From assembly GCA_030180135.1 (NCBI GenBank), contig CM058237.1, positions 103,403,489 through 103,467,488 on the forward strand: 64,000 nucleotides of DNA. The letters run 5' to 3'. Position 1 is the first letter of the stretch. The number at the start of each line of letters is the position of its first letter. Both the position numbers and the translations under genes were made by a program. The notes under the pieces are model-generated. The model was not told the DNA's origin. It made no database searches and worked only from the letters and a program-made list of their open reading frames with translations. This document shows positions 54,059 through 64,000 of the stretch, piece by piece. Origin of the DNA: Orychophragmus violaceus (taxonomy: Eukaryota > Streptophyta > Magnoliopsida > Brassicales > Brassicaceae).

Positions 54059-54949
54059 ATGACTAGCACAAACAATCAAAACACTTTCTCGATCCGGTCT
54101 GTTCTTGAGAAGGACAAACTGAACGGATCAAATTTCTTGACTTGGTCGCGGAACCTGAGGCTAGTCCTCAAACAGGAGAGAAAGGACTATGTTCTTGAGA
54201 GAGCTCTCCCCGTAAGGATCGGGTCCAATGCCTCCCATACAGTATATAATGCTTGGAATAAGCATTATAATGATGCGGTAGATGTGCGTGGTCTGATATT
54301 GGCTACCATGGACTCAGACTTGCGGGAGCAATATGAGAACATGGAGTCGTCAATAGAGATGATCAGCAGCCTGAAATTGAAATTTCAGGAGCAGATACGA
54401 GTGGAGAGATACCAGTTGGTTAAGTCTCTCACTAGCTGCAAGCTACCAGATGATCATCCAGTAAGTCCTCATATCAGTAAAATGATAGGTTATATAGATA
54501 ACCTGAGGAAACTGGATTATCCAGTTAGCCAAGAATTGGCAACTGAAATCATTCTGCAGTCACTGCCGTCAAGCTATGATAAGTTCAGAAGGAACTATAT
54601 CAAGAAAGGCTTAACGAAGACGCTGACTGAACTGCATGATATGCTCAAGACAGTTGAGCCAAACGTGAAGAGTACCCTGTACAATCTCATGAATGAGAAG
54701 GGTAGGTTTACTAAACCTAATGCTGACAAGGGTGAAGACAAAGTTGTCCAGATTTTGAATCATGGCAAGCGTGTGTCTTCTGAGCCCGAGTCAGATACCT
54801 CTTACGTTGGTAAGTGCTGCTACTGTAATGAGGCTGGGCATTGGAAGAGAAATTGCATTAAATTCATGGAAGATGATGAGGAGTTGAAGTCGATGTATGA
54901 GACTATTTCCTCAGGTATTCATGTTGTTACTTCAAGTTATACCTTATAG
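54059..54949 (+). CDS. Copia Gag of the non-autonomous element 5
   Basis: The frame starts MTSTNNQNTFSIRSVLEKDK directly after the putative splice acceptor. A start 42 bases upstream in the same frame lies in the intron and is unlikely. About 296 residues form the Gag, which coats the element RNA in the particle. The zinc knuckle is CCYCNEAGHWKRNC. It ends at TAG (54947-54949), where the sister copies have a Trp codon just before the protease DTG site. The product is therefore a free-standing Gag. The body is clearly diverged from elements 1-4 (for example LRKLDYPVSQELATEIILQS) but remains fully open, unlike the pol behind it. Confidence 0.85.
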   Translation: MTSTNNQNTFSIRSVLEKDKLNGSNFLTWSRNLRLVLKQERKDYVLERALPVRIGSNASHTVYNAWNKHYNDAVDVRGLILATMDSDLREQYENMESSIEMISSLKLKFQEQIRVERYQLVKSLTSCKLPDDHPVSPHISKMIGYIDNLRKLDYPVSQELATEIILQSLPSSYDKFRRNYIKKGLTKTLTELHDMLKTVEPNVKSTLYNLMNEKGRFTKPNADKGEDKVVQILNHGKRVSSEPESDTSYVGKCCYCNEAGHWKRNCIKFMEDDEELKSMYETISSGIHVVTSSYTL

Positions 54950-57612
54950 GTATTGGATACTGGTTGCAGCACTGATATTTGTTATAATATGCAGAGCCTG
55001 AGCAACAGTAGAACGTTGAAGGAAGGACAAGTGGAACTGCGTGTCTGGAAGGAGCTTGGGATGCTGCCTCAGCCGTAGGGTTTTCACTTGTAGATGCCTT
55101 TGAGGCTTGGTTTTGTATTAAGTAATTGCTACAATGTACCTGCTTTAAGCAGAGTTGTTTTTCATTTTCTTGTAAGAATTTGAATGTTTTCATTTTGATA
55201 AAAGACAAGTTTTGTTCTTTTGATCTTAATGAAATATTAATTGTAGCACCCTATTCAAGGAATGGGTTTTATATCAAACCAAAGTGTGCCTAAATGTAAC
55301 ATAAATACCGAATTGGTTTAAATCTGATGAATTAAACCTGATTTTTCTTGGCATAAATGTTTTGGTCACATAGAGTAAGTCAGATACAGAAACCCCATAG
55401 CTATGGACTTTTGGGCTCATTTGATAAAATATCTTATGAGACTTGAATTCTGTTTACTAGACCAAAAGGTAAAGGGCCTATCTTAGCCAAGCTAGAGAAA
55501 GGCCCAAAGGCTTATTGGACCTGGAACATACTGAAGTATGTGGCCCAATGAGCAGTAATGCCAGAGAAAATTTCCTGTACTTCATTGTCTCTACTGATTA
55601 TTTCAGTGAGTGTGACTGTGTTCATTTGATGAGACACAAGTCGGAATTCTTTGACATGGTCGAAAGAGTTCCAGAATGAAGTATAGGATCTGAATGACAG
55701 AAGTATTAAGACTCTGGATTAGATCACGAGTGAGAATACTTAAGTCATTGATTATGTGATCATCTAAATGAGTGTGAAATCGTTTCACAACTCATTTCTC
55801 CTGAAAACCTTAAGGTGTTTCTGCGAGAAAGAATCAGATCTAATTAGAAATGATTAAAGATGAGTCACACGAATCTTCCATGATATTATTTAAGAATAAC
55901 GCTCTAAAATATCTAAGTTTACGCTGAAATAGTTCCACAAATATCAGTTGAAAGACACCACGTTAATGTGGATTGGAATCGATCCAAATTTGTCTTTACT
56001 GAGTATTTGTAGTTGTGCTACTTCGCTGGTTGTCCTAGAGAAACTAAGGCTTGTTACTTTTACGTCCAATCTGTTTTCTAAGAAGGGAAGTTATTTTCCA
56101 AGAAGAACAGTGGGAGTAAAAGTATAACTCGAAGTTTTCTCAGGGAAACCAAGGCTCGGTACTTTTACGACCATTCTGTTTTCTAAGAAGGAAATTACTT
56201 TCCAAGAAGAACAGTGGGAGTAAAAAGTATTTTTACGACCATTCTGTTTTCTAAGAAGGGAAGTTACTTTCCAAGAAGAACAGTGGGAGTAAAAGTACAA
56301 CTCGAAGAAATTCGAGAAATACAGGAGGCTGCTTAACCTATTGAGGGAGAGCAGCGGAAGGATTTACAGATTTCTGTAGAATCTACACCTGTAGAGCCTG
56401 AAGTTCGCAGATATGAAAGAATCAGTCACTAATCCGAGAGTGAATTCTCGTCATTAGTTCAGCCTGATGATCATTGAATGTTCGCATGATCTGATGATCA
56501 TTGAAAGCGACAAATCTGCGAAATCCTAGGAAGCGAAAGTGAGCCCAGACTCCGAAGAATTACATTTTGTGTAAGTTGGCTTCATCGATCCATTCATGGA
56601 TGGAAGCAAACATATCGGTGTTGGAATCTTCGTTCTGTTGAAGTAGTCAAGGTTTTGACTTGAACAGGAACGAAGCGGAACTGTGTGTTTACTAATAGAT
56701 TAGTAGGAGCGATATTGCATTTCTCATAGTGTATGTCGATGACATACTGATTCTCGGATATAACGTCCCAACGTTATAGTCGGTAAAGGACTAGCTTGGG
56801 AGTTGGTTTAATGAATGACATGGGTAAAGCCACGTAGTTCTTGGATTTTGGATCCAGAGATAGAGATCCAAAAGAGCTGGTAGGATAAAGTCAGGATTCT
56901 TAAATTGACAAAGTCCTACACGTTTTGAGCAATCCAAGAAGGGTTTTATGCCTATGTCACATGGCATTAAGTTAAGCAAGATACAGTATCCTACGATACT
57001 GCTGAGCTTAAATGCATGGATGAGATTCCATATGCGTCGGCAATTGGATCTATCATGTATGCCATGAAACGTACTTGTTTGATGTTGCTTTAATGTTAAG
57101 TAAGACAAGTAAAGACCAGTCAAATCCAGCAAAGAATCACTGGATTGCCGTAAAGAATATCCTAAAGTATTTTAGGAATACTAAGGATAAATTCTAGAGT
57201 TACGGAGAAAGTGAGGTGCTACGAGTCGGTAGAGTTTGAAAGGCAAGTTTCCAATAGACAAAGATGATTTCCGATCACAGTCCGGTTATATCTTGTGTCT
57301 ATCTGGCGGTGCAAGGCACTGTTGCTGACTCAATGACTTAAGCTGAACATTTCGCAGCTTGGGAAGTGGCGAAAGAGGTTGTTTGGAAAGAAGAGTTCGT
57401 CACTGAACTTGATGTGATTCCCAGCATAGATGAGACTAGCTGCACATCAGAGGTCCAAACACCTTGAGGATAGGTATAATCTATTCCGTAAGATAAATGA
57501 CAGAGATGTTAAGTAGATCAGCAAGTTTCAACGAATGAGAACGTTGCTAATCTATTAACGAAGCCACTCCTTAGGCCTAAGCACGAGTCGCGGACTGTTG
57601 CTGTAGGATAAG
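54950..57612 (+). pseudogene. Decayed Copia pol of element 5
   Basis: Remnants in order: protease VLDTGCSTDICYNMQSLSNS (about 54952), integrase fragments (about 55340-55850), a triplicated connection-region piece (56071-56320), reverse transcriptase with VYVDDILILG (about 56730), and RNase H and C-terminal fragments to about 57600 (CCACTCCTTAGGCCTAAGCA). Stops and frameshifts occur throughout, so no enzyme can be made. Confidence 0.85.
56071..56320 (+). repeat. Triplicated segment in decayed pol
   Basis: CTGTTTTCTAAGAAGG followed by AACAGTGGGAGTAAAA occurs at 56071, 56176 and 56244. The unit corresponds to the region after integrase that encodes EREFLSKKDSGSK in intact copies. Confidence 0.8.
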
Positions 57613-58486
57613 TGAAATTAAGATGTAGTCTTAATTTCAGTGGGAGTTAGTAAAGGGCCTTATTTAGTTATTTGATATGTTCTTGTAAAACATTGTTTTA
57701 TGTTTTAATGAAATTATTATTTCAAGATTATTTTAACTGTGATGAAATAATCGTTCCAAAATGATATGAACCATTTTATAGGTCATCGAAGTAAATGACT
57801 TGATCTTGAGTCATCGAAGTCATTTAGCTTGATCATGAGACCCTATATTTGATAGATGTTTTATATCATCCTGTCCCTAGTCGAAGGTTGTTGAAATTGG
57901 AACACCAACAACCGTGTGAGACTGGATTGGTACGTGACTTATGACAAAGTCTCAGTGTGTCATAGATGCGCGGCATCAAAGTCAGTACATAGGTGTATGT
58001 ATGGGAACATACGACCGGACAAGACCCGCTTATAAGAACTCTTCAGGATATTTATATCTGTGTCATAAGAGATTCTTACTACGACTATAGAGTATAGTCC
58101 TTAGACCTGAGTTCACATGCATGTGACTGCCCATGGACTGATGTACTTTGATCATTGTCTAACGCTATCGTTCTGCGATAGTTATAAGGACCTTGTTTGG
58201 GTACATTATGAAATGAGTAGTTTACAGTGATGGAACAAGACGGGATTTGTCTCTCCAATATAAATGGAGTGAATATCTCTAGGCCAATCGGAGATTTGAA
58301 TACTGGAAAATGCATGGCCATGCTCAAACGGACTTTCCCGAGTCGTTTGGATTGTCAGTATCAAATCAGAGTCCGATAAACAAGATTAGGCTTTATAAGG
58401 ATGACACTAATCTTGCCTTATGACTAATCGAGATATTGAGACAAAAGGATTATGAATACAGAGAGATTCCAGTACAAGTGGGAGAT
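57613..58486 (+). mobile_element. Conserved 3' tail of Copia element 5
   Basis: It is nearly identical to the tail of element 4 (59125-59864) and element 1, in contrast to the decayed pol before it. It ends in AAGTGGGAGAT. An antisense frame (58327-58085) is the counterpart of the one in element 1. Confidence 0.8.
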
Positions 58487-59124
58487 TGTTGGAATTGTGT
58501 CCAGTAATCTCGGTACTGTCTCTAGAAAGTAAGAGTATGTCAAAGATCAGACATAAGTCATATAATACTGGGGATCATGATGGCTTGCTAGAGTCCGCTC
58601 ATGATCTATAAGTCTTGGACTTATTGCCTTTATTATATGATCCCATATGGGTCACACGCCTAAGCTAACAGGAAAATGTGTTGGAACGGCTTAGCAGAAG
58701 TACAACAAAAGTGCCAGGCATTTGTCGTACTAAGAGAGAAAGATTAATGGGTCTGATTAAATGGGATTTAATCAGATTGGTGTTTTGGGCCCATAAGCCC
58801 AAAAGGGAAAGAGAAGGCTTTTAATAAACTAAAAGCCAAATCTCTTTCTCTGAACCCTAGCCCCCAGCGCCGATTTTCTTCTCTCCCTGCGCCTCCCATC
58901 AACTCGGTCTAGCAGCCGTTTTCTGTGATCGCGTGTGTGAACCTTTGGAGGATTCATCCCTCGGTGTATCTCTCTGATCTCTGACCTGTTCTATTCCTTC
59001 CGCTGCAACAAACAGGTAAAAGGTGAGATCATCTAATGTTTCTAATCAAGAGAACCTAGATCTGTATGTTTAGGTTGATATGAATCTGTGAATTACATCA
59101 GGATCAACTAAACGAGTTCCTACA
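58487..59124 (+). mobile_element. 3' LTR of Copia element 5
   Basis: It is identical by eye to the 5' LTR at 51702-52339. The palindrome is at 58753-58775. It is followed by the target duplication GAAAT. Confidence 0.93.
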
Positions 59125-59864
59125 GAAATAATCGTTCCAAAATGATATGAACCATTTTATAGGTCATCGAAGTAAATGACTTGATCTTGAGTCATCGAAG
59201 TCATTTAGCTTGATCATGAGACCCTATATTTGATAGATGTATTATATCATCCCGTCCCCAGTCGAAGGTTGTTGAAATTGGAACATCAACGACCGTGTGA
59301 GACTGGATTGGTACGTGACTTATGACAAAGTCTCGGTGTGTCATAGATGTGCGGCATCAAAGTCAGTACATAGGTGTATGTTGGGAACATACGACCGGAC
59401 AAGACCCGATTATAAGAACTCTTCAGGATATTTATATCTGTGTCATAAGAGATTCTTACTACGACTATAGAGTATGGTCCTTAGACCTGAGTTCACATGC
59501 ATGTGATTGCACATGGACTGGTGTACTTTGATCATTGTCTAACGCTATCGTTCTGCGATAGCTATAAGGACCTTGTTTGGGAACATCATGAAATGAGTAG
59601 TTTACAGTGATGGAACAAGATGGGATTTGTCCCTCCAATATAAATGGAGTGAATATCTCTAGGCCAATCGGAGATTTGAATACTGGAAAACGCATGGCCA
59701 TGCTCAAACGGACTTTCCCGAGTCGTTTGGATTGTCAGTATCAAATCAGAGTCCGATGAACAAGATTAGGCTTTATAAGGATGACACTAATCTTGCCTTA
59801 TGACTAATCGAGATATTGAGACAAAAGGATTATGAATACAGAGATTCCAGTACAAGTGGGAGAT
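59125..59864 (+). mobile_element. 3' tail of Copia element 4, right of element 5
   Basis: It continues the tail interrupted at 51701, starting with the duplicated GAAAT, and ends with AAGTGGGAGAT before the LTR. The antisense frame is at 59707-59465. Confidence 0.85.
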
Positions 59865-60537
59865 TGTTGGAATTGTGTCCAGTAATCTCGGTACTGTCTC
59901 TAGAAAGTAAGAGCATGTCAATGATCAGACATGAGTCATATAATACTGGGGGTCATGATGGCTTGCTAGAGTCCGCTCATGATCTATAAGTCTTGGACTT
60001 ATTGCCTTTATTATATGATCCCATATGGGTCACACGCCTAAGCTAACAGGAAAATGTGTAGGAACGGTTTAGCAGAAGTACAGTAAAAGTGCTAGGCATT
60101 TACTGTACTTAGAGAGAATAAAAGGTTTAGCCACTGTGCATCGATCGATGCATAAGGTGCAACGATCGATGCAGTGCGCAAACACCGACGAGTTAATTGG
60201 TATTTGGGCCAAATGGCCCAAACGGAACAGGACGAGTTTTGTGTCATAAAACTCGAGTTTCAGACTGATTAACCCTAAGACTTGAGCCGTAAACTCTCTC
60301 TCTCTGCGCCGATTTCCCCTGGTGGTCTAGCAGCTGTTTCCTGTGAAAGCGTGTGTGAACCTTTGGAGGATTCATCCCTCGGTGTTTCTCTGATCTCAGA
60401 CATACCATCTTCTTCCGCTGCAATAACAGGTATAAGGTGAGATCATCATTTGTTTCTATTCTGAGAAGAACCTAGATCGCATGTTTAGGATAATCTGAAT
60501 CTGGAATTGAATCAGGATTAATCTAAACGTTCCAACA
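59865..60537 (+). mobile_element. 3' LTR of Copia element 4
   Basis: 673 bp, with three differences by eye from 45371-46043. The palindrome pair is at 60137-60173. It is followed by GCTCT, the target duplication in element 3. Confidence 0.93.
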
Positions 60538-62462
60538 GCTCTATTTAGAGTGAACACTGCTGTTAGCAGAGCATATCCCCAAAGGGATATTGGAAGGTCT
60601 GTGTGACTCATCATAGACCGAACCATATCCAATAAGGTCCGATTTCTCCTCTCAGACACACCATTCCATTGAGGTGTTCCAGGAGGAGTGAGTTGGGATA
60701 CGATCCCACACTCTCTCAGATGATCACTGAATTCTTGGCTTAAGTATTCTCCTCCTCGGTCGGACCGAAGAGCCTTAATGCTTTTGCCAAGTTGGTTCTG
60801 TACTTCATTTTGGAATTCTCTGAATTTCTCAAACGATTCAGATTTATGTTTCATCAAATAAACATATCCATACCTACTGAAATCATCAGTGAAGGTAATG
60901 AAGTACTGATAGTTTCCTCTTGCATTTGTGGACATTGGGCCACACACATCAGTGTGTATCAGGCCCAATAAGTCACTGGCCCTCTCGTTAGATTTATTAA
61001 AGGGGGCCCGCGTCATTTTGCCCATCAGACAGGATTCGCATTTCTCACATGACTCAAAGTCAAACGAGCCAAGAAGTCCATTCGTATGGAGCCTCTTAAT
61101 GCGTTTCTCGCTGATGTGCCCTAAACGACAATGCCATAGAAACGTTCGGTTCTCCTCATTAGGTTTGAACCGTTTGGTATCAATGTTATAAATTGGCGCG
61201 GATTGATCAAGTATGTAAAGCCCATTCGTAAGAGGGGCACAACCATAGAACAAATTGTTGCGATTGAAGGAACATAATTTATTCTTAACTGAAAAATCAT
61301 AACCTTCCAAATCCAACAAAGAAATTGAAATAATATTTCTGCTTATCGCAGGTACAAAATAACAATTATTGAGTTCTAAAACCAATCCCGAAGGTAAAGA
61401 CAACAAGTATGTGCCTACAGCTAGTGCAGGAACTTTCGCTCCATTCCCAACTCGTAGCTCCACTTGTCCTTGCTTCAGCCTCCTACTGTTGCTGAGTGCC
61501 TGCATATTAGTATAAATATGAGCCCCACAACCAGTATCCATAACCCATGAGGTATTATCAGAAGTAGTTGTATTAACTTCTATAACAAAAATACATGATG
61601 AAGAAGTCTCCAGAGTCTTCATCTTTAATTCCTTTAGACCTTCCTGGAATTTCTTACATTCTCTCCTCCAATGCCCTGGTTCTTTACAGAACCTGCAGAT
61701 GTCAGTAGGCCCAGCCTTGGATTTGGGCTTGGGCTTTGGCGTGTCTTTGTCCGAGACTTGAACAGCCTTAGCCTTTCCCTTGTCCTTGGCAGAGGATTTC
61801 TTAAAGCCCTTGCCCTTTTGCACCATAAGCACATTGGGGTCCTTGGCTTTCCTCAAGTTGGGCTCTGCAGTCTTGAGCATTCCGTGAAGCTCAGGCAATC
61901 TCTTACTCAAGCCATGCATATTGAAGTTCAGGATGAACTGATCATAGCTTGCAGGTAAAGACTGCAGAACGATGTCGCAGGCAAGTTCCTGGCTGATAGG
62001 GCAGTCGAGTTTCTGAAGATGATCGAGATAACCCATCATCTTCAAGACATGAGGACTCACTGCCGCATTTGCAGCCAACTTACAGTCTAAGAGGTTCTTA
62101 ACTGTCTGGAACCTCTAAGTCCTTGCTTGCTCCTGAAAAAGCGATTTCAGGCTTGCCATTATCTCGATGGGCGACAACACACTCTCGAACTGCATTTGCA
62201 GCTCTGCAGTCATGGTCGCCAACATCAGGCAATAGACATCATTTTCATCTGACGAATGCTTTTCCCAAGCATTATGTAGATTCCTGGCGGCATTGTTAGG
62301 AGGCCTCTCGGGGAGGGGATCACGAAGGACATAATCCTTCTTCTCCTGCTTGAGGACCTGCCTCAAGTTCCTTGACCACGTCAGGAAGTTCGTTCCAGTC
62401 AGCTTCTCCTTGTCGAGAACAGACCGGATTGAGAATGTGTTTTGTGTGCTTGTAGTAGTCAT
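60538..62462 (-). pseudogene. Copia gag and pol N-terminal half (element 3)
   Basis: Read on the minus strand from ATG at 62462: MTTTSTQNTFSIRSVLDKEK and the gag body. At 62115-62117 a TAG replaces the Glu codon found in sister copies (context QEQART-stop-RFQTVKN). The frame then stays open through the zinc knuckle CRFCKEPGHWRREC, protease DTGCGAH, integrase finger (HCRLGH, CEKCESC) and the core to ALLTAVFTLNRA at 60538, where element 4 inserted. The remainder is at 43313-45370. A single-base nonsense change and the insertion disable it. Confidence 0.9.
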
Positions 62463-64000
62463 AGCTGAAATATAAGATAAAAGGATTTTAGTTAATATGT
62501 TCAATATGATTAATCTCGTATTATATTTAATATGATTAATCTCGCATTATATTCAATAACATCAGTTACCCTCAATTGAATATAATGATTCTAAGATCCA
62601 CATATAACTAAGATCAAAGTGGGCCACTGGCCGTCACCCAACCTTAGCTTATATCGGTAAGCCCTATCTCGGCTAATTATATCCGTGATATAACTCTTGG
62701 TTGTGAATCTGGGCCCGAGGCCCAATCCACTCTGATGTCTCAAGGCCCGGGACTCCCGATGGCCTAGTCAAGAAAACCAGACTATACAGTCATGTAATCA
62801 CTAATGTCTGGGACTCCCAATGACATTAATGAATCACAAACTGTTTTACCCACGCAAAAAGTAGACACCCTCACACTGTAAGGCCATGAGTACAATTGAA
62901 TGGGCTTCGACAGCTGACATAGACTGGACAAGACATCCAACGCTTGATATTATTTGAGGTTTGTAGGTTTATTAAAATTTCATCCCAAAATAGAAGATTA
63001 CTATTTTGGGAAACTTTCCTTTTTGGGAAACCTACTAATTTTGGAAACTTTCTAAGATTGGAAACTTCCTAAAATTGGAAACTTTCTAACTATAGAAATT
63101 TCCTAAAATCCAAAACATGCAAATCTAGAAACTTCTATTCTAAGAAACTTTCTAATTTCAGATTTTGAAAACAGATTAATTTAAAATCGATTTTAATTTT
63201 ATATAAATAAATTTTAAATTAAATCTGAAGAAGAGACTCAAATAATTGGCCCAATTGTTTTAACTTCTTGGCCCAAGGCCTAAGAATTGGTCTATGTCCA
63301 AGACATAACCCAATTGCCCAATTAAATGACATAACCGGTCTGGTTCATTAAAATTGGTCTAACCAAAATTAATTACTACGATGACCACAATTGTCAACCG
63401 GTTATTTACTAAACCGGATTTTCTCAATTTATTTGGTCCAACCAAATCAAATTAGAAAACCACTGGTTTAGGCACTAAATCCAATTTTACGACTTTGGAT
63501 TTCTTATCCCGGTTTAACCAGAACTTAATAAAATTTATTAAGTCTGTTTATTAAACCGTGACGATTAAGTTTTAATAAGTTTTAAACCGAACCATTAACC
63601 GAACCGAACCGACTGATCACGTGAACCGATCACGACCGAGTCGCAATCTTCATGCTTCCGCATCACGCAACGATCGATGCTCGGATGGGACACGATCCGA
63701 GATCGGCCCAACTCTCGATCACGATCGATGCTCGGATGATAGCGGGACGGGACGGGGACGATGGTCGGGTCGAGAGCGGGACGATGGCGGGACGATCGCA
63801 GCGATCGATCCATTCGATCTGCTCGGTCCATCCACGCGATCGCGTGCTTCATCTCTCTCGCGCGAGCATCATCGATCGGTATGACCACGCGATCGATCCA
63901 TGATCGGTCCGTGCATCAAGCGATCCGCTCGGCTGACTCTCGGACGCATACCGATCCTTTAGCGATCGGTTCATGCGGTTTTAGTTTAGGTTTTTAACTT
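62463..64000 (-). mobile_element. Leader of Copia element 3
   Basis: It is homologous to the leaders of elements 4 and 5, including the acceptor TTATATTTCAG just before the gag ATG. It ends at the window edge before the PBS. The segment 63640-63990 is rich in GATCGATC dyads and CGGGACGG-type repeats. No gene. Confidence 0.75.

Larger units (their letters stand above)
51702..59124 (+). mobile_element. Copia element 5, non-autonomous, inserted in element 4
   Basis: The element is on the plus strand and flanked by the duplicated target GAAAT (51697-51701 and 59125-59129) in the 3' tail of element 4. It has 5' LTR 51702-52339, PBS, leader, an intact gag frame, a heavily decayed pol (54950-57612), 3' tail and 3' LTR 58487-59124. 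I find no difference between the 638-bp LTRs, so this is the youngest insertion, yet its pol is full of stops. Leader, tail and LTRs match the neighbouring copies closely while gag-pol is strongly diverged, giving a mosaic structure. Confidence 0.9.
45371..60537 (+). mobile_element. Copia element 4, intact, hosting element 5
   Basis: The element is on the plus strand. It comprises 5' LTR 45371-46043, PBS, leader, complete ORF 47605-51582, a 3' tail split by element 5 (resuming at 59125), and 3' LTR 59865-60537. It is flanked by GCTCT on both sides (45366-45370 and 60538-60542), interrupting the integrase codons of element 3. The two 673-bp LTRs differ at three positions by eye, so the insertion is recent. 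All parts required for transposition are present, except that element 5 now interrupts its transcript. Confidence 0.92.

Noticed and set aside
63595..63997. Several small Asp/Arg/Ser-rich frames at the right edge
   Set aside because: They come from GATCGATC-type repeats in the leader of element 3 on both strands; no coding signal.

Overview
The window is plant nuclear DNA made almost entirely of LTR retrotransposons stacked inside one another. I found no host gene, tRNA, rRNA or CRISPR array. Primer-binding sites complementary to plant initiator-Met and Asp tRNAs, Copia and Gypsy (chromovirus, Athila-like, Tat-like) proteins and small GT-AG introns point to a flowering plant. The look of the families suggests a Brassicaceae pericentromere, but the species cannot be fixed from sequence alone.

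Layout. 1-13471: a chromovirus (Tekay-type Gypsy) integrase/chromodomain fragment with its 3.7 kb 3' LTR (8214-13471). A Copia LTR fragment (7692-8213) lies beside it, interrupted by a Gypsy LTR on the minus strand (4378-7691), which abuts a related LTR on the plus strand (1014-4377). The two form a tail-to-tail inverted repeat with arms over 3 kb. 13615-20138: a complete minus-strand Athila-like element with a 5-bp target duplication (GAAGG) that carries only gag and protease. 20500-40572: the 3' part of a minus-strand Tat-like Gypsy element with RNase H, integrase and, between integrase and LTR, a spliced gene on the opposite strand. That antisense gene is split by two Copia elements, one inside the LTR of the other (22446-35648). 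40573-41828: the 5' LTR, primer-binding site and leader of another element. 41829-64000: three Copia elements nested as minus > plus > plus, with 5-bp target duplications for the inner two.

The Copia elements share one design: LTRs of about 620-690 bp, an initiator-Met PBS, a 1.4-1.7 kb leader, a single gag-pol ORF of about 1320 codons, a 0.85 kb conserved 3' tail and a purine tract ending in GGGAGAT. Two (30121-34080 and 47605-51582) keep full-length ORFs and near-identical LTRs, so they are recent and possibly able to supply proteins to the others. The innermost (51702-59124) has a decayed pol but LTRs identical by eye, so it probably moved using another copy's enzymes.

The most unusual signal is a pair of short CG-containing dyads (TGTCGATCGACA, TGTCGGTCGACA or GCATCGATCGATGC types). 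They recur in unrelated Copia and Athila-like elements, always about 20-23 bp apart centre to centre, in LTRs, leaders and even inside one gag reading frame.
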